This document shows, piece after piece, positions 7,982 through 17,800 of a stretch of 38,162 nucleotides of DNA. The notes under the pieces are model-generated. The model ran no database searches. It worked only from the letters and a program-made list of their open reading frames with translations, and was not told the origin of the DNA. Position numbers and translations under genes: made by a program. Origin of the DNA: Bacteroidia bacterium. GTDB taxonomy: Bacteria; Bacteroidota; Bacteroidia; NS11-12g; UBA9320. Position 1 is the first letter of the stretch. Each line of letters opens with the position of its first letter. The DNA is taken from positions 1-38,162 of the forward strand of contig JADHMR010000009.1 in NCBI GenBank assembly GCA_016779945.1, read 5' to 3'.

Positions 7982-8833
7982 ATGTCACGAGTTTATCTTA
8001 CTGAATGTCCTCGAGACGCAATGCAAGGCATAAAGGCTTTTATTCCTACCGCCACTAAGGTGCGTTATCTTCAGACTTTACTTCGTGTGGGATTCGATAT
8101 ATTGGATTTTGGCAGTTTTGTTTCACACAAGGCAGTGCCTCAAATGAGTGACACACATCAAGTAGTTCAGCAGCTAGACTTGAGTAATACCGCAACAAAG
8201 CTTTTGGCAATTGTAGCTAACGAGCGTGGTGCAGCAGATGCGCTAGCGTATCCTCAAATAGACTTTTTGGGGTATCCCTTTTCAATATCAGAAAATTTTC
8301 AAATGCGGAACACCAACAAAACTATCGAAGATTCAATAGATGTTTTGGAAAGAATTATTTCTCAAGTTACGAAAGCCAACAAGGAGCTTGTGGTGTATTT
8401 ATCAATGGGATTTGGTAATCCTTATGGCGATCCATGGAGTCCAGCGCTTGTAGCCGAATGGGTAGAAAAATTAGCACAGCGCGGAGTTGAACGCATTTCA
8501 TTATCAGATACAGTTGGTGTTGCCCAACCAAAAATTATATCATCGTTATTTGAGCATTTACTTCACTCGCACCCTCAAGTTTATTTTGGAGCTCACTTAC
8601 ACGCAAACCCAAATGAAGCCACGTCCAAAATTGAGGCTGCTTTTAATGGAGGCTGTCGTGCATTTGACAGCGCAATCCGCGGGTTGGGAGGTTGTCCCAT
8701 GGCTAAAGATGAACTTACAGGAAACGTTCCCACTGAAAAACTTATTTCTTTTTTGACTTCACGAAAGGCAGATTCTAACCTTAACCCCTTGCATTTTGAA
8801 TCTGCCTACAACGCATCTCTAGCATGGAGTTAA
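7982..8833 (+). CDS. Hydroxymethylglutaryl-CoA lyase
   Basis: A 283-aa cytoplasmic enzyme of the DRE-TIM metallolyase family that splits HMG-CoA into acetyl-CoA and acetoacetate, the last step of leucine breakdown. The N-terminal ECPRDAMQG corresponds to the family's GPRDGLQ strand carrying the catalytic Arg-Asp. HLHANPNEA supplies the metal-binding His pair. GLGGCPMAKD carries the signature catalytic cysteine (Cys238) on the flexible loop. The length is near the usual ~300 aa. The start is fixed because the first beta-strand motif begins only eight residues in. No other leucine-degradation gene is adjacent. It is divergently arranged with DUF3050. Confidence 0.93.
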   Translation: MSRVYLTECPRDAMQGIKAFIPTATKVRYLQTLLRVGFDILDFGSFVSHKAVPQMSDTHQVVQQLDLSNTATKLLAIVANERGAADALAYPQIDFLGYPFSISENFQMRNTNKTIEDSIDVLERIISQVTKANKELVVYLSMGFGNPYGDPWSPALVAEWVEKLAQRGVERISLSDTVGVAQPKIISSLFEHLLHSHPQVYFGAHLHANPNEATSKIEAAFNGGCRAFDSAIRGLGGCPMAKDELTGNVPTEKLISFLTSRKADSNLNPLHFESAYNASLAWS

Positions 8834-8878
8834 TATCTTATTTAAAATAATTCCAAATAAATTTTGTTGTAAGATATT
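8832..8878. repeat. Inverted repeat spanning the porin promoter
   Basis: Perfect 9-bp arms AATATCTTA (8832-8840) and TAAGATATT (8870-8878) are 29 nt apart. The right arm lies in the spacer between the -33 and -7 elements of the porin promoter. It could be a split operator or a weak hairpin at the end of the HMG-CoA lyase transcript. There is no T-run, so it is not a standard terminator. Confidence 0.45.
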
Positions 8879-8893
8879 CTGGCTTTAAATTTG
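8864..8893 (+). promoter_or_regulatory. Bacteroidota-type promoter of the porin operon
   Basis: The -7 box TAAATTTG (8886-8893) matches TAnnTTTG exactly. Two overlapping TTG triplets (8864-8866 and 8867-8869) give spacers of 19 or 16 nt. The box ends 31 nt before the porin start codon. This is the best-formed protein-gene promoter I found on the plus strand. Confidence 0.7.
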
Positions 8894-8924
8894 CCTTAAT
8901 TTAAACCAGTCTAAATAAATATAA

Positions 8925-10052
8925 ATGAAAAACCTATTCCTGCTTCTATTTTTAATTGGAGTTGAGGTGTCTGCTCAAAATCAAAATTTTCAGAATAGTG
9001 CTATGCGTCAATTGTATAATCTTGCGAATACTGAAAACAGACTTACCTTGGGCGGTTATGGTGAAGTAAATTTTAATGGATATAATGGCAAATCTAACCA
9101 AATTGACGTAAAGCGATTAGTGCTGTTGTTTGCATATAAATTTGACGATAGGGTACAGTTCGTTACTGAAGTCGAATATGAACATGTTAAAGAGGTCTAT
9201 GTAGAGCAAGCCTTCTTGAACTATGCTATCAACACTAATGTAAATATTAGGGCCGGTCTTATGTTGGTGCCTATGGGGATTATAAACGAGTATCATGAGG
9301 CAACCACTTTTAATGGTGTAGAACGGCCGAGCTTAGACGGAAAGATTATTCCAACAACATGGCGCGAAATTGGAATAGGCGTTTCAGGAAAATCAAATGA
9401 ACTTTCATTTCGGTATCAACTGTATGCCATGAATGGTTTTGTTTCTTTTAATGAAGGTTATGTTTTACGAGGTACAGATGGCTTAAGAAAAGGGCGTCAA
9501 AAAGGTGCTGAGTCGGTAAATTCTGACATTAATCTTTCTGCAAAGATTGAGTACTATGGTCTTCCCAATATTCGTTTTGGTTTGGCTGCATATATGGGTA
9601 AAACACAAACCACTGAGATTGACAACCCTGTAACTCAGGTAGGACTCACTATGTTAGGTGCAGATTATCGGTATATAAAAGGACGGTTTAGTTCACGCGG
9701 ACAGTGGGCTCAATCTTCACTTAAGGATGTTGCTGCTTATAACGCAGCTGGCAATACCGATTTGGGATCGCAAATGGGGGGGTATTATTTAGAAGCGGCA
9801 TATAACTTGTTGCCACTAACCAATCGTCAACGTCTCGATTTTTTTGTTCGTTATGAAGATTTTGATACTCACAAAAAAACAGAAGGCACATTAGAAGCTA
9901 ACGCTGGATTTCATCGCAAAGAGACAACGACAGGGTTTTCATATCACATTGCTCCAGGAGCAGTTTTTAAAGCAGATTATCAACACAAAAAGACCGCAGC
10001 CCCTATTGATGCTGTAGCCCAATTCAATGTGGGCGTTGGTTTCTTTTTCTAA
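8925..10052 (+). CDS. Outer-membrane porin
   Basis: A 375-aa protein with a signal peptide (MKNLFLLLFLIGVEVSA, then Gln-Asn). The barrel region starts at LTLGGYGEVNFNGY and shows many alternating strands with aromatic girdles, ending in VGVGFFF with a terminal Phe. The length and the N-terminal pattern, VKRLVLLFAYKFDDRVQFVTE, fit the phosphate-selective porin O/P-like group of Bacteroidota; substrate selectivity cannot be read from sequence. It heads a co-directional cluster. The FMN-binding gene starts 9 bp after its stop and the membrane protein gene then overlaps, so the three are probably co-transcribed from the promoter at 8864-8893. Confidence 0.85.
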   Translation: MKNLFLLLFLIGVEVSAQNQNFQNSAMRQLYNLANTENRLTLGGYGEVNFNGYNGKSNQIDVKRLVLLFAYKFDDRVQFVTEVEYEHVKEVYVEQAFLNYAINTNVNIRAGLMLVPMGIINEYHEATTFNGVERPSLDGKIIPTTWREIGIGVSGKSNELSFRYQLYAMNGFVSFNEGYVLRGTDGLRKGRQKGAESVNSDINLSAKIEYYGLPNIRFGLAAYMGKTQTTEIDNPVTQVGLTMLGADYRYIKGRFSSRGQWAQSSLKDVAAYNAAGNTDLGSQMGGYYLEAAYNLLPLTNRQRLDFFVRYEDFDTHKKTEGTLEANAGFHRKETTTGFSYHIAPGAVFKADYQHKKTAAPIDAVAQFNVGVGFFF

Positions 10053-10061
10053 TTTTAGAAT

Positions 10062-10583
10062 ATGAAAATATTTTCTTTCTCGGCTTTATGGTTATCTACC
10101 TCGCTTGCTTTGGCTTCGGTTTTTGTGTTGCCCTTGAGTCAGAAAGCTGAAAAAGAAATAAATAAAACTTTTGATGTAACTCAAACGACCTTGAATCTGG
10201 TTTTAACTCAAGATTACGAAGGGATTGGGCATGAACATTTTTTTCGTGTACTTCATGAGGAAAAGTTGTTGGGGTATGCCTATTTTGGAGAAGCGCCAAG
10301 CAAAACGGATACGTTTGAATATTTGGTAGTTTTTGATGTGAATTTTAAAGTTAAAAAAACAAAAGTGTTAGTTTATAAAGAAGACTATGGCGGAGAAATT
10401 GGGAGTAAGCGTTGGCTCAAGCAGTTTACAGACAAAAGCCCCAAAAATAGATTTGAATACCGACAAAATATTGCTGCCATATCTGGAGCAACAATTTCAG
10501 TAAAATCAATGACAGAAGCCATGAATAATCTCATGATTTCATTAGATTCGTGGCGTAATAATGGAGAACCACATAAAAAATAA
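10062..10583 (+). CDS. FMN-binding domain protein, exported
   Basis: A 173-aa protein with an N-terminal hydrophobic segment (LWLSTSLALASVFVLPLS) that could be a signal peptide or an anchor. The C-terminal half is an FMN_bind domain like those of RnfG, NqrC and NosR. The SGATISVKSM motif (residues 141-150) matches the site where ApbE attaches FMN through a phosphoester bond. The acceptor position here is Ser146 instead of the usual Thr, and the upstream Asp of the motif is replaced by Ala. Flavinylation is therefore likely but unproven. A flavin-carrying periplasmic protein between a porin and a membrane protein suggests a small extracytoplasmic electron-transfer module. It overlaps the next gene by 23 nt. 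Confidence 0.83.
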   Translation: MKIFSFSALWLSTSLALASVFVLPLSQKAEKEINKTFDVTQTTLNLVLTQDYEGIGHEHFFRVLHEEKLLGYAYFGEAPSKTDTFEYLVVFDVNFKVKKTKVLVYKEDYGGEIGSKRWLKQFTDKSPKNRFEYRQNIAAISGATISVKSMTEAMNNLMISLDSWRNNGEPHKK

Positions 10584-11070
10584 TTTTCGTCTTAGACAAT
10601 TGCCAAAATATGCTAAATTAGCTTGTGCTGTTTTTGTGCTTGCTTTGTCCGTTGGCTATTTCACTGGACTAGCATTTGTATTCCATACAGAAACTACTAC
10701 ACCCGTTGGTCTAGAGGAGAACTATAATGGAAACGATGATAATCTTGAGACAATGGAAATGAAATTTAAAAAAAGTCCACGTGAAATGTTGACGATAATA
10801 CACACACATGTGTTAAGTATTTCATTAATTTTTTTCACTTTGGGACTGCTCTTGTTTTTTTCTGAAGTTCCTAAAAGCGTAAAATCTTTTTTACTTGTTG
10901 AACCTTATATTTCAATTTTGTTAACCTTTGGTGGTATCTACTTGTTGTGGTGTGGATTTGGGTTTATGGCCTATGTCGTTCTTGTTTCGGGTGTGTTGAT
11001 GACCCTTTCTTATGTGATCTCAGTACTTTACATTGCAAAGGAGTTGTGGTTAGCCTCAGTAAGGTACTAG
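10561..11070 (+). CDS. Integral membrane protein with an intramembrane His pair
   Basis: A 169-aa protein with about four predicted membrane helices: near residues 18-40, 77-100, 110-130 and 135-160. A soluble, acidic loop of about 35 residues lies between helices 1 and 2. The second helix starts with IIHTHVLS, placing His81 and His83 at the membrane edge, where they could bind haem or metal. I do not recognise a named family. The start overlaps the FMN-binding gene by 23 nt in another frame, indicating translational coupling. It might pass electrons from the membrane to the FMN-binding protein; this is inference from context only. Confidence 0.7.
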   Translation: MENHIKNNFRLRQLPKYAKLACAVFVLALSVGYFTGLAFVFHTETTTPVGLEENYNGNDDNLETMEMKFKKSPREMLTIIHTHVLSISLIFFTLGLLLFFSEVPKSVKSFLLVEPYISILLTFGGIYLLWCGFGFMAYVVLVSGVLMTLSYVISVLYIAKELWLASVRY

Positions 11071-11079
11071 TATTTTTTG

Positions 11080-11087
11080 TATATTTG
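11080..11087 (+). promoter_or_regulatory. Probable -7 box of guaB
   Basis: TATATTTG matches TAnnTTTG exactly and lies 26 nt before the guaB ATG. No TTG occurs 17-23 nt upstream, so the -33 element is absent or degenerate. Confidence 0.45.
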
Positions 11088-11113
11088 CATGCAACAATTT
11101 TTAATCCGTTGCC

Positions 11114-12586
11114 ATGCAGCCTCTTCCCTCTAAAATCAGTAGCTTAGGTCTTACGTACGATGATGTCCTTTTGGTTCCTGCTTTTTCTGAAATTCTCCCA
11201 CGAGATGTAAAAATTTCTTCAAAATTTTCGAGAAACATTACCCTCAATGTTCCAATTGTTTCTGCAGCGATGGATACGGTCACCGAAAGTCAAATGGCCA
11301 TTGCTATGGCACGTGAAGGTGGTATTGGTGTGTTACACAAAAACATGACTATCGCGGATCAAGCCGATAAGGTTAGAAAAGTAAAACGCTCAGAGTCTGG
11401 GTTAATTATTGACCCCGTTACGCTACCTACTACAGCACTTGTTAGTGATGCAAAAAAAATCATGCAAGAATACCGCATTGGGGGTATTCCAATTGTTAAC
11501 GATAACGAAATTCTTGTTGGAATTGTGACCAATCGTGATTTGCGATTCGAAAAAAATAACGCCAGACCAATATTGGAGGTAATGACATCTGAGCATCTTA
11601 TTACTGCAGAGGAGGGGATTTCTATGGCAGCTGCTGAAGAAGTACTGCAAGCTCATAAAATTGAGAAACTTCCCGTAGTTGATGCTAATAAAAAGCTCAT
11701 AGGGCTTATTACATTCCGTGATATTACTCGAGTATCCATTACCCCACAGGCAAATAAAGATTCTTATGGAAGATTGAGAGTTGCTGCGGCTGTAGGTGTT
11801 ACTTCTGATGTAATGGAGCGTGTTGCAGCCTTGGCAAAAGCAGGTGTAGATGCTGTAGTTGTTGATACAGCACATGGGCACACTAAAGGTGTTGTTAGCG
11901 TTTTAAAAGAAATCAAAAAGGCATATCCAGAAATTGATGTTGTTGTTGGAAATGTTGCTACTTCTGAAGCGGCTACATTTTTACTAGAGGCTGGTGCAGA
12001 TGGAATAAAAGTGGGAATAGGTCCAGGATCTATTTGTACAACGCGAATTATTGCTGGTGTGGGATACCCGCAATTGTCAGCAGTATTAGAAGTAGCATCA
12101 GTTTTAGCCAATACCAAAGTGCCCTTAATTGCAGATGGTGGTGTACGCTACACAGGGGATATTGTAAAAGCGATTGCTGCTGGGGCTGATTGCGTTATGT
12201 TAGGTTCTTTGCTTGCTGGAACTAAGGAGTCACCCGGCGAAACAGTAATTTATGAGGGTAGGAAATTTAAGACCTATCGTGGAATGGGCTCTGTAGAGGC
12301 AATGAAAAAGGGTAGTAAAGACCGTTATTTCCAAGATGTTGAAGACGACATTAAAAAATTAGTCCCTGAAGGAATTGTTGGGCGAGTCCCATATAAGGGT
12401 GACCTAAATGAAAGTATTCATCAATTTATTGGCGGATTGCGCGCTGGAATGGGCTACTGCGGATCAAAAGATATCCCTACACTCAAGCAAACGGCACGAT
12501 TTGTGCAAATTACTTCTTCGGGAATTAAAGAAAGCCACCCCCATAATGTGCAAATAATAAAAGAAGCCCCAAACTACTCTCGATAA
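11114..12586 (+). CDS. guaB: Inosine-5'-monophosphate dehydrogenase
   Basis: A 490-aa enzyme that oxidises IMP to XMP with NAD+, the committed step of GMP synthesis. The family start, LTYDDVLLVPAFSEILP, is intact. Two CBS domains occupy roughly residues 95-205 (for example, GGIPIVNDNEILVGIVTNRD). The catalytic loop GPGSICTTR holds Cys308, which forms the thioimidate intermediate. IADGGVRYTGDIVKAI and YRGMGSVEAM provide the IMP phosphate and flap regions. Length and order are standard. It is followed after 4 nt by a SurA-like gene, so guaB and the two folding genes may share a transcript. Confidence 0.97.
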   Translation: MQPLPSKISSLGLTYDDVLLVPAFSEILPRDVKISSKFSRNITLNVPIVSAAMDTVTESQMAIAMAREGGIGVLHKNMTIADQADKVRKVKRSESGLIIDPVTLPTTALVSDAKKIMQEYRIGGIPIVNDNEILVGIVTNRDLRFEKNNARPILEVMTSEHLITAEEGISMAAAEEVLQAHKIEKLPVVDANKKLIGLITFRDITRVSITPQANKDSYGRLRVAAAVGVTSDVMERVAALAKAGVDAVVVDTAHGHTKGVVSVLKEIKKAYPEIDVVVGNVATSEAATFLLEAGADGIKVGIGPGSICTTRIIAGVGYPQLSAVLEVASVLANTKVPLIADGGVRYTGDIVKAIAAGADCVMLGSLLAGTKESPGETVIYEGRKFKTYRGMGSVEAMKKGSKDRYFQDVEDDIKKLVPEGIVGRVPYKGDLNESIHQFIGGLRAGMGYCGSKDIPTLKQTARFVQITSSGIKESHPHNVQIIKEAPNYSR

Positions 12587-12590
12587 ATAT

Positions 12591-13433
12591 ATGCGTTTAG
12601 CTCTATTATCTTTTTTAACTTTTTTAACTACCTGCCATCTTGATGAAAGTAATGCTGATCGCATGGTTGCTCGTGTCAATGACAAGTATCTGTATGTATC
12701 GGAGCTTGAGGAAAATCTAGGGAATAATCTTTCTACAACTGATAGCGCATTATTAGTACAAAACTATATCAATACTTGGGCAAAAGAGCAGTTATTATTG
12801 GACAAAGCAGTATTTAATCTCAATGCATCTGAACAAGAGTCATTAGAAGATTTGATACGACGCTACAGGAATGATTTGTTTATTAAAACGTATCAGGAAC
12901 ATTGGCTAAAGGCACGAGTGGATACGGTTGTATCTTTAGAGGAAATAACCTCATACTACAGTGAAAACAAGAAAAACTTTAAACTTCACAACGATCTTTT
13001 GCGAGGTAGATATATTGAATTATCAACTTCAAACTTTGACAGAAACAGTGTGCGCAATGCATTCCGTCGATTTAACATCGAGGATCGCACGTATTTAGAT
13101 TCAATTTCATTACAGTTTAACAGCTCATTTCTCAACGATACCATTTGGCTTAGACCTCGAGTATTTTTTGGACGCATCAATCGCCCAGCACCTGAAAATT
13201 ATGAGCGTTATTTAAAAAGTAACCGTTTTTTTGAAATTGAAGATTCATTAAACCTATATTTGGTGTTTGTTGAAGAAGTAAGACGACGAAATGAAGTTGC
13301 GCCTATATCGCATGTGCGCTCCACCTTAAAACAGATAATTCTTAACAAGCGGAAACTTGATATGATGCGTCAATTTGACCGCGATGTTTTGGATGAAGCT
13401 GTTAAAGACAATGTATTTGAACAATATGACTAA
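12591..13433 (+). CDS. SurA-like periplasmic folding protein without a clear PPIase domain
   Basis: A 280-aa protein. MRLALLSFLTFLTTCHLDES looks like a short lipoprotein signal with Cys at about position 15. The region RMVARVNDKYLYVSELEEN, followed by helices, resembles the N-terminal chaperone segment of SurA/PpiC proteins. The remainder has no recognisable parvulin active site. It directly precedes the SurA gene and overlaps it by 8 nt (ATGACTAA), implying a joint function in outer-membrane protein folding. This pairing is familiar to me from flavobacterial genomes, where the first gene is usually called a peptidylprolyl isomerase or hypothetical protein. The catalytic label is not supported here. 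Confidence 0.7.
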   Translation: MRLALLSFLTFLTTCHLDESNADRMVARVNDKYLYVSELEENLGNNLSTTDSALLVQNYINTWAKEQLLLDKAVFNLNASEQESLEDLIRRYRNDLFIKTYQEHWLKARVDTVVSLEEITSYYSENKKNFKLHNDLLRGRYIELSTSNFDRNSVRNAFRRFNIEDRTYLDSISLQFNSSFLNDTIWLRPRVFFGRINRPAPENYERYLKSNRFFEIEDSLNLYLVFVEEVRRRNEVAPISHVRSTLKQIILNKRKLDMMRQFDRDVLDEAVKDNVFEQYD

Positions 13434-14784
13434 ACGTATTTTAATTTTTTGTGTGTTGGTTTATTCCTTTTCTTGGGCACAACCCCAAACACAAACTAGG
13501 CTAAAAATTGATGGGGTTACTGCTGTTGTGGGAGACTATGTTATTCTGGACTCAGATATTGATAAGGCATATATTGATCTTCAGTCTCAAGGAGTTTCTA
13601 CCAAAGATATTACACGGTGTAGTTTATTGGGTAAGCTTATGGAGGACAAACTCTATGCACATCATGCAGAGCAAGATAGTATTGAGGTAAGTAACGATGA
13701 TATCAATAATTATGTGGAGCAAACGATTGATTATTTTGTACAGCAGCTAGGCGGAATTGATAAGGTACTTGAGTTTTACAATAAAAAAGACGAACAAAGT
13801 TTCAGAAGCGAGCTTTTTGAAGTTAACCGTATTCAGCAGTTATCTCAACGTATGCAAGCTAAAATTATCGAAGATATTGAGGTTACCCCAGATGAAGTAA
13901 AGGTCTTTTTTAATGCCATTCCTGAAGACGAACTACCTGTTTTTGGAGCAGAACTTGAAATTGCTCAAATCGTGATTGAGCCAAAAGTTAATGCTGAAGA
14001 AGAAAAAAGAATTATTGAGCAGTTAGAGTCTATGCGTAATGATGTTTTGGAAAATGGTTCGTCATTTTCCTCAAAAGCTATTTTGTATTCACAAGATCCT
14101 GGCTCACGTTCAAGAGGAGGACGCTACACATTAGACCGAAATCGTCCGCAAATGGTTAAAGAGTTTAGGGAACAGGCTTATCGTTTACAAGAAGGTGAAA
14201 TTTCACAACCTTTTAAAACCGACTTCGGCTGGCACATTGTAACAGTAGATAAAATACGAGGTCGACAAATTGATGTTCGCCACGTGTTGCTAACCCCACC
14301 AGTCTCAAATGTTGCTTTGGGTCAGGCTCAAAATGAACTCAAACTCATTAAAAAGCGGATTGAAGATGGCGAAATTAGTTTTGCCAATGCTGCCCGGGAG
14401 TTTTCTTATGACAAAATTACTCGTGCAAATGGCGGTGTGCTAATTAACCCTTCCACTGGCGATACTCGATTTGAGCTGACTAAACTTGATCCGGAATTGT
14501 ATAATCAAATATTAAAACTTAAGGACAACGAAATTTCTATTCCTATTTTGGAAGAAGACCGCTCAGGAAATAAAAAATATAAGATTGTTATGGTCACTAA
14601 CCGCTTTGATCAACACCAAGCCGACTATGTGCAAGATTATGCTCGAATTAAGGATTTAGCACTCAAAGAAAAACAGCTAAAAACTATCGAAAATTGGATG
14701 AGAGAGAAAATTGCAGACACCTATGTTAGTGTTAATACAACAAGTCAATCCTGCGATTTTGCTAACAATTGGCTGAAGAAGTAA
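13426..14784 (+). CDS. surA: SurA-like periplasmic peptidylprolyl isomerase
   Basis: The track ORF starts at 13375, but the ATG at 13426 gives a proper signal peptide (MTKRILIFCVLVYSFSWAQ) and an 8-nt overlap with the upstream stop. I chose it, for 452 aa. The N-terminal chaperone domain starts at IDGVTAVVGDYVILDSDID. Two parvulin-type domains follow: one around residues 165-270 (ending FKTDFGWHIVTVDKIRGRQI) and one around 275-375 (IDVRHVLLTPP to NGGVLINPSTG). The C-terminal helix VQDYARIKDLALKEKQ matches the SurA tail. The protein escorts unfolded outer-membrane proteins through the periplasm, a fitting role near so many barrel genes. Confidence 0.88.
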   Translation: MTKRILIFCVLVYSFSWAQPQTQTRLKIDGVTAVVGDYVILDSDIDKAYIDLQSQGVSTKDITRCSLLGKLMEDKLYAHHAEQDSIEVSNDDINNYVEQTIDYFVQQLGGIDKVLEFYNKKDEQSFRSELFEVNRIQQLSQRMQAKIIEDIEVTPDEVKVFFNAIPEDELPVFGAELEIAQIVIEPKVNAEEEKRIIEQLESMRNDVLENGSSFSSKAILYSQDPGSRSRGGRYTLDRNRPQMVKEFREQAYRLQEGEISQPFKTDFGWHIVTVDKIRGRQIDVRHVLLTPPVSNVALGQAQNELKLIKKRIEDGEISFANAAREFSYDKITRANGGVLINPSTGDTRFELTKLDPELYNQILKLKDNEISIPILEEDRSGNKKYKIVMVTNRFDQHQADYVQDYARIKDLALKEKQLKTIENWMREKIADTYVSVNTTSQSCDFANNWLKK

Positions 14785-14824
14785 AATCCTATTTTTAAGA
14801 CTAGGCAGTTCATCTTCAAATACG

Positions 14825-14832
14825 TAATTTTG
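14825..14832 (+). promoter_or_regulatory. Possible -7 box of the ccsBA gene
   Basis: TAATTTTG matches TAnnTTTG and lies 13 nt before the start codon. I see no TTG at the expected distance upstream, so support is partial. Confidence 0.35.
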
Positions 14833-14845
14833 TAAAAAAATTGCA

Positions 14846-17800
14846 ATGAATGTAGCACACAAGTTACTTTCTCTTCTTTTTTCAACTCGCCTTACAGCTC
14901 TCCTTTTTGTTACGTTTTCGGTTGCTATGGGAATTGGCACATTTGTAGAAAGTGCTCACGATACTGCCACTGCTCGTATATGGATTTATAATGCTTGGTG
15001 GTTTGAAGCTATGATGCTAATATTTGTAGCAAATTTTTTAGGCAACATTAAAAGATATCGTTTGTTGCGTTGGGAAAAGTGGCCATTACTATTGCTGCAC
15101 CTTTCGTGGATTTTAATTATTATTGGTGCAGGGATTACTCGCTATGTTGGTTACGAGGGTGTTATGCCTATAAGAGAAGGAGAATACTCATCTTCTTTCC
15201 TCTCTGAAAAAACCTATTTATCTGTTTTTATAGATGGAGAAATTAACGGTGAGCCTAGGCGTAAACTTTTAGAAAGCGATATGTTGTTTTCTGAAGCCGC
15301 CGACAATTCATTCTCTTGGAAAAATGATTTTAACAAGATTCCCTTTTCAGTTAATTATGTAAACTTTATTAAGGGTGCAGAGGAGACTTTAGTAGAAGAC
15401 TCTGTCGGAGATTTCTATCTTAAAATTGTGGAGGCGGGTGATGGTAATCGTCATGACCATTATTTAAAAATGGGGGAGGTTTCTAGCATTCACAATATTT
15501 TATTTGCGTTCAATGCTCCCACCGAGGGCGCAATCAACATTACTCTAGAAAGCGAAGCCTATACAATTCAATCCCCTTTTGAGGGAACATTTTTGCGAAT
15601 GGCAGACCAGAAGCAAGGAGAGCTACTTGCAAATTCTCCCCAACCTTTAATGCTTCGTACATTGTATACTGCCGCGGGTATGCAATTTGTGTTTCCGGAA
15701 CCCATAGTAAAGGGAACATATCAAATAGTACGTTCTGAAGATCAGGAAAATGCAATACAAGACGCACTTACGCTATCTTTAAATGTAAATGGAGATCAAA
15801 AAGAAGTTACAGTTCTTGGCGCAAAGGGAGTTTCGAACCCTCCAATACAGGTTTCTGTTGGCGGACTTGAATTTTGGGTAAAATACGGATCTAAAGAAAC
15901 TAACCTTCCGTTTTCTATTCGACTTAATGATTTTATAGCCGAAAAATATCCAGGAACTGAAAAAAGCTATAGCAGCTTTATGAGTAAAGTTACGGTTCTA
16001 GACGACCCTACCTTTGATTATGACATTTATATGAATCATATTTTAAACCACAAGGGATATCGTTTTTTTCAAGCTTCTTTTGACCCTGATGAAAAAGGCA
16101 CAGTGCTTTCTGTAAATCACGATGCTTTAGGTACTGCGGTTACGTATACAGGCTATTTTTTACTTTACATTGGTCTAATGGGCTTGTTGTTTTTTGGGAA
16201 AACTCGTTTCAAGAAACTTGCTAAAATGCTAGATGATCTTCGACAAAAAAAGCGTGCGTTAACGTTGTTCTTAATTTTGGGTAGTACTTTCGGTTTAGCA
16301 CAAGAACATCAACACAGTCAGCCTAAGTTTGACGTAGACTCTGTATTGTTAGCCCAATCTGTTGATGTGGCACAAGCTGCCAAATTTGGCACCTTAGTAA
16401 TTCAAGATGCAGGTGGTCGTATGAAGCCTGTCAATACTTTTGCCTCTGAATTGGTGCGCAAAGTAAGTAAGTCAGATTCTTACAAAACTCTTGATGCTAA
16501 TCAAGTGTTAGTTTCTATAGCACAAAATCCTTTATTGTGGTATCAAGTGCCTTTTGTGTATTTAAAGCGTGGAAATGATAGTTTACGTTCTCTAATTGGC
16601 GTAGATAAAAAAGCAAAATACGCTACGTTTGCAAACTTTTTTGACGAACTTGGAAATTACAAATTAGCCCCACAGCTAGAACGCGCGTACAAGTCTGTAA
16701 CACCTAATCAATTCCAAAAAGACTTTATTGAAACCGATAGAAAGGTAAATCTATTGTATGCAGCCCTCGAAGGGAAAGTATTGCGTGTTTTTCCAATTCC
16801 AAACGATTTAAATAACCGTTGGATTTCTCTTCCCGAAGTTCGTGAAACCAATTTTCAAGGAGTAGATTCGTTGTATGTAAATAATGTTATTCCCCTTTAT
16901 TTTTCATCCCTAAGACAAGGTAAAATATCGCAAGATTATACCCAAGCAGATCAACTTTTAGAAAGTTTAAAAGGCTTTCAACAAAAATATGGATCAGCTG
17001 TAATTCCTACTCAAAAACAAATTGAAGCAGAGGTTCTGTATAACAAATACGACATTTTTAAACGTTTGTTTAGCTGGTATATGTATTCGGGTACATTGCT
17101 GTTTTTTGTACTGATTGCACAAATGCTTTACGATGTTAGTGTGCTTCGTGGGGTGATTCGCTTTTTTGTAATTGTTATTTCATTTCTTTTCGTACTTCAT
17201 ACAGGGGGATTAGCGGCACGGTGGTATATTTCTGGCCATGCACCATGGAGCGATGCGTATGAGTCTATGATATATGTAGCATGGGCAACAATGGGTATGG
17301 GACTTGCTTTTGGTCGAAAATCTAACCTTACTATTGCCGCAACTGCTTTTGTTACGTCCATGATTTTAATGATTGCGCATTGGAACTGGATGGATCCTGA
17401 AATCGCAAACCTGGTACCAGTCTTAGATAGTTATTGGTTAATGATTCACGTAGCGGTTATTGTTGGAAGTTATGGCCCTTTTGCTTTGGGAATGATTTTG
17501 GGTATAATTTCACTTTTCTTAATGTTGATTACGTCTAAAAAAACAAAAGAAAAAATGCGTCTTCACGTTGCAGAATTGACAGTAGTTAATGAGCTTGCAT
17601 TAACCGTTGGGCTTATCATGCTTACCATTGGAAACTTTTTAGGTGGTCAATGGGCAAACGAAAGCTGGGGAAGATATTGGGGATGGGACCCTAAAGAAAC
17701 ATGGGCCTTGATTAGTATTTTGGTGTATGCGTTTGTATTACATATGCGTCTGGTTCCTGGGCTACGGAGCAAGTGGATATTTAGCTTGGCTTCGGTAGTG

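Noticed and set aside
11423-12117. Minus-strand ORFs of 152 and 117 aa inside guaB
   Set aside because: They are antisense shadows of a highly conserved gene with no export or domain signals.
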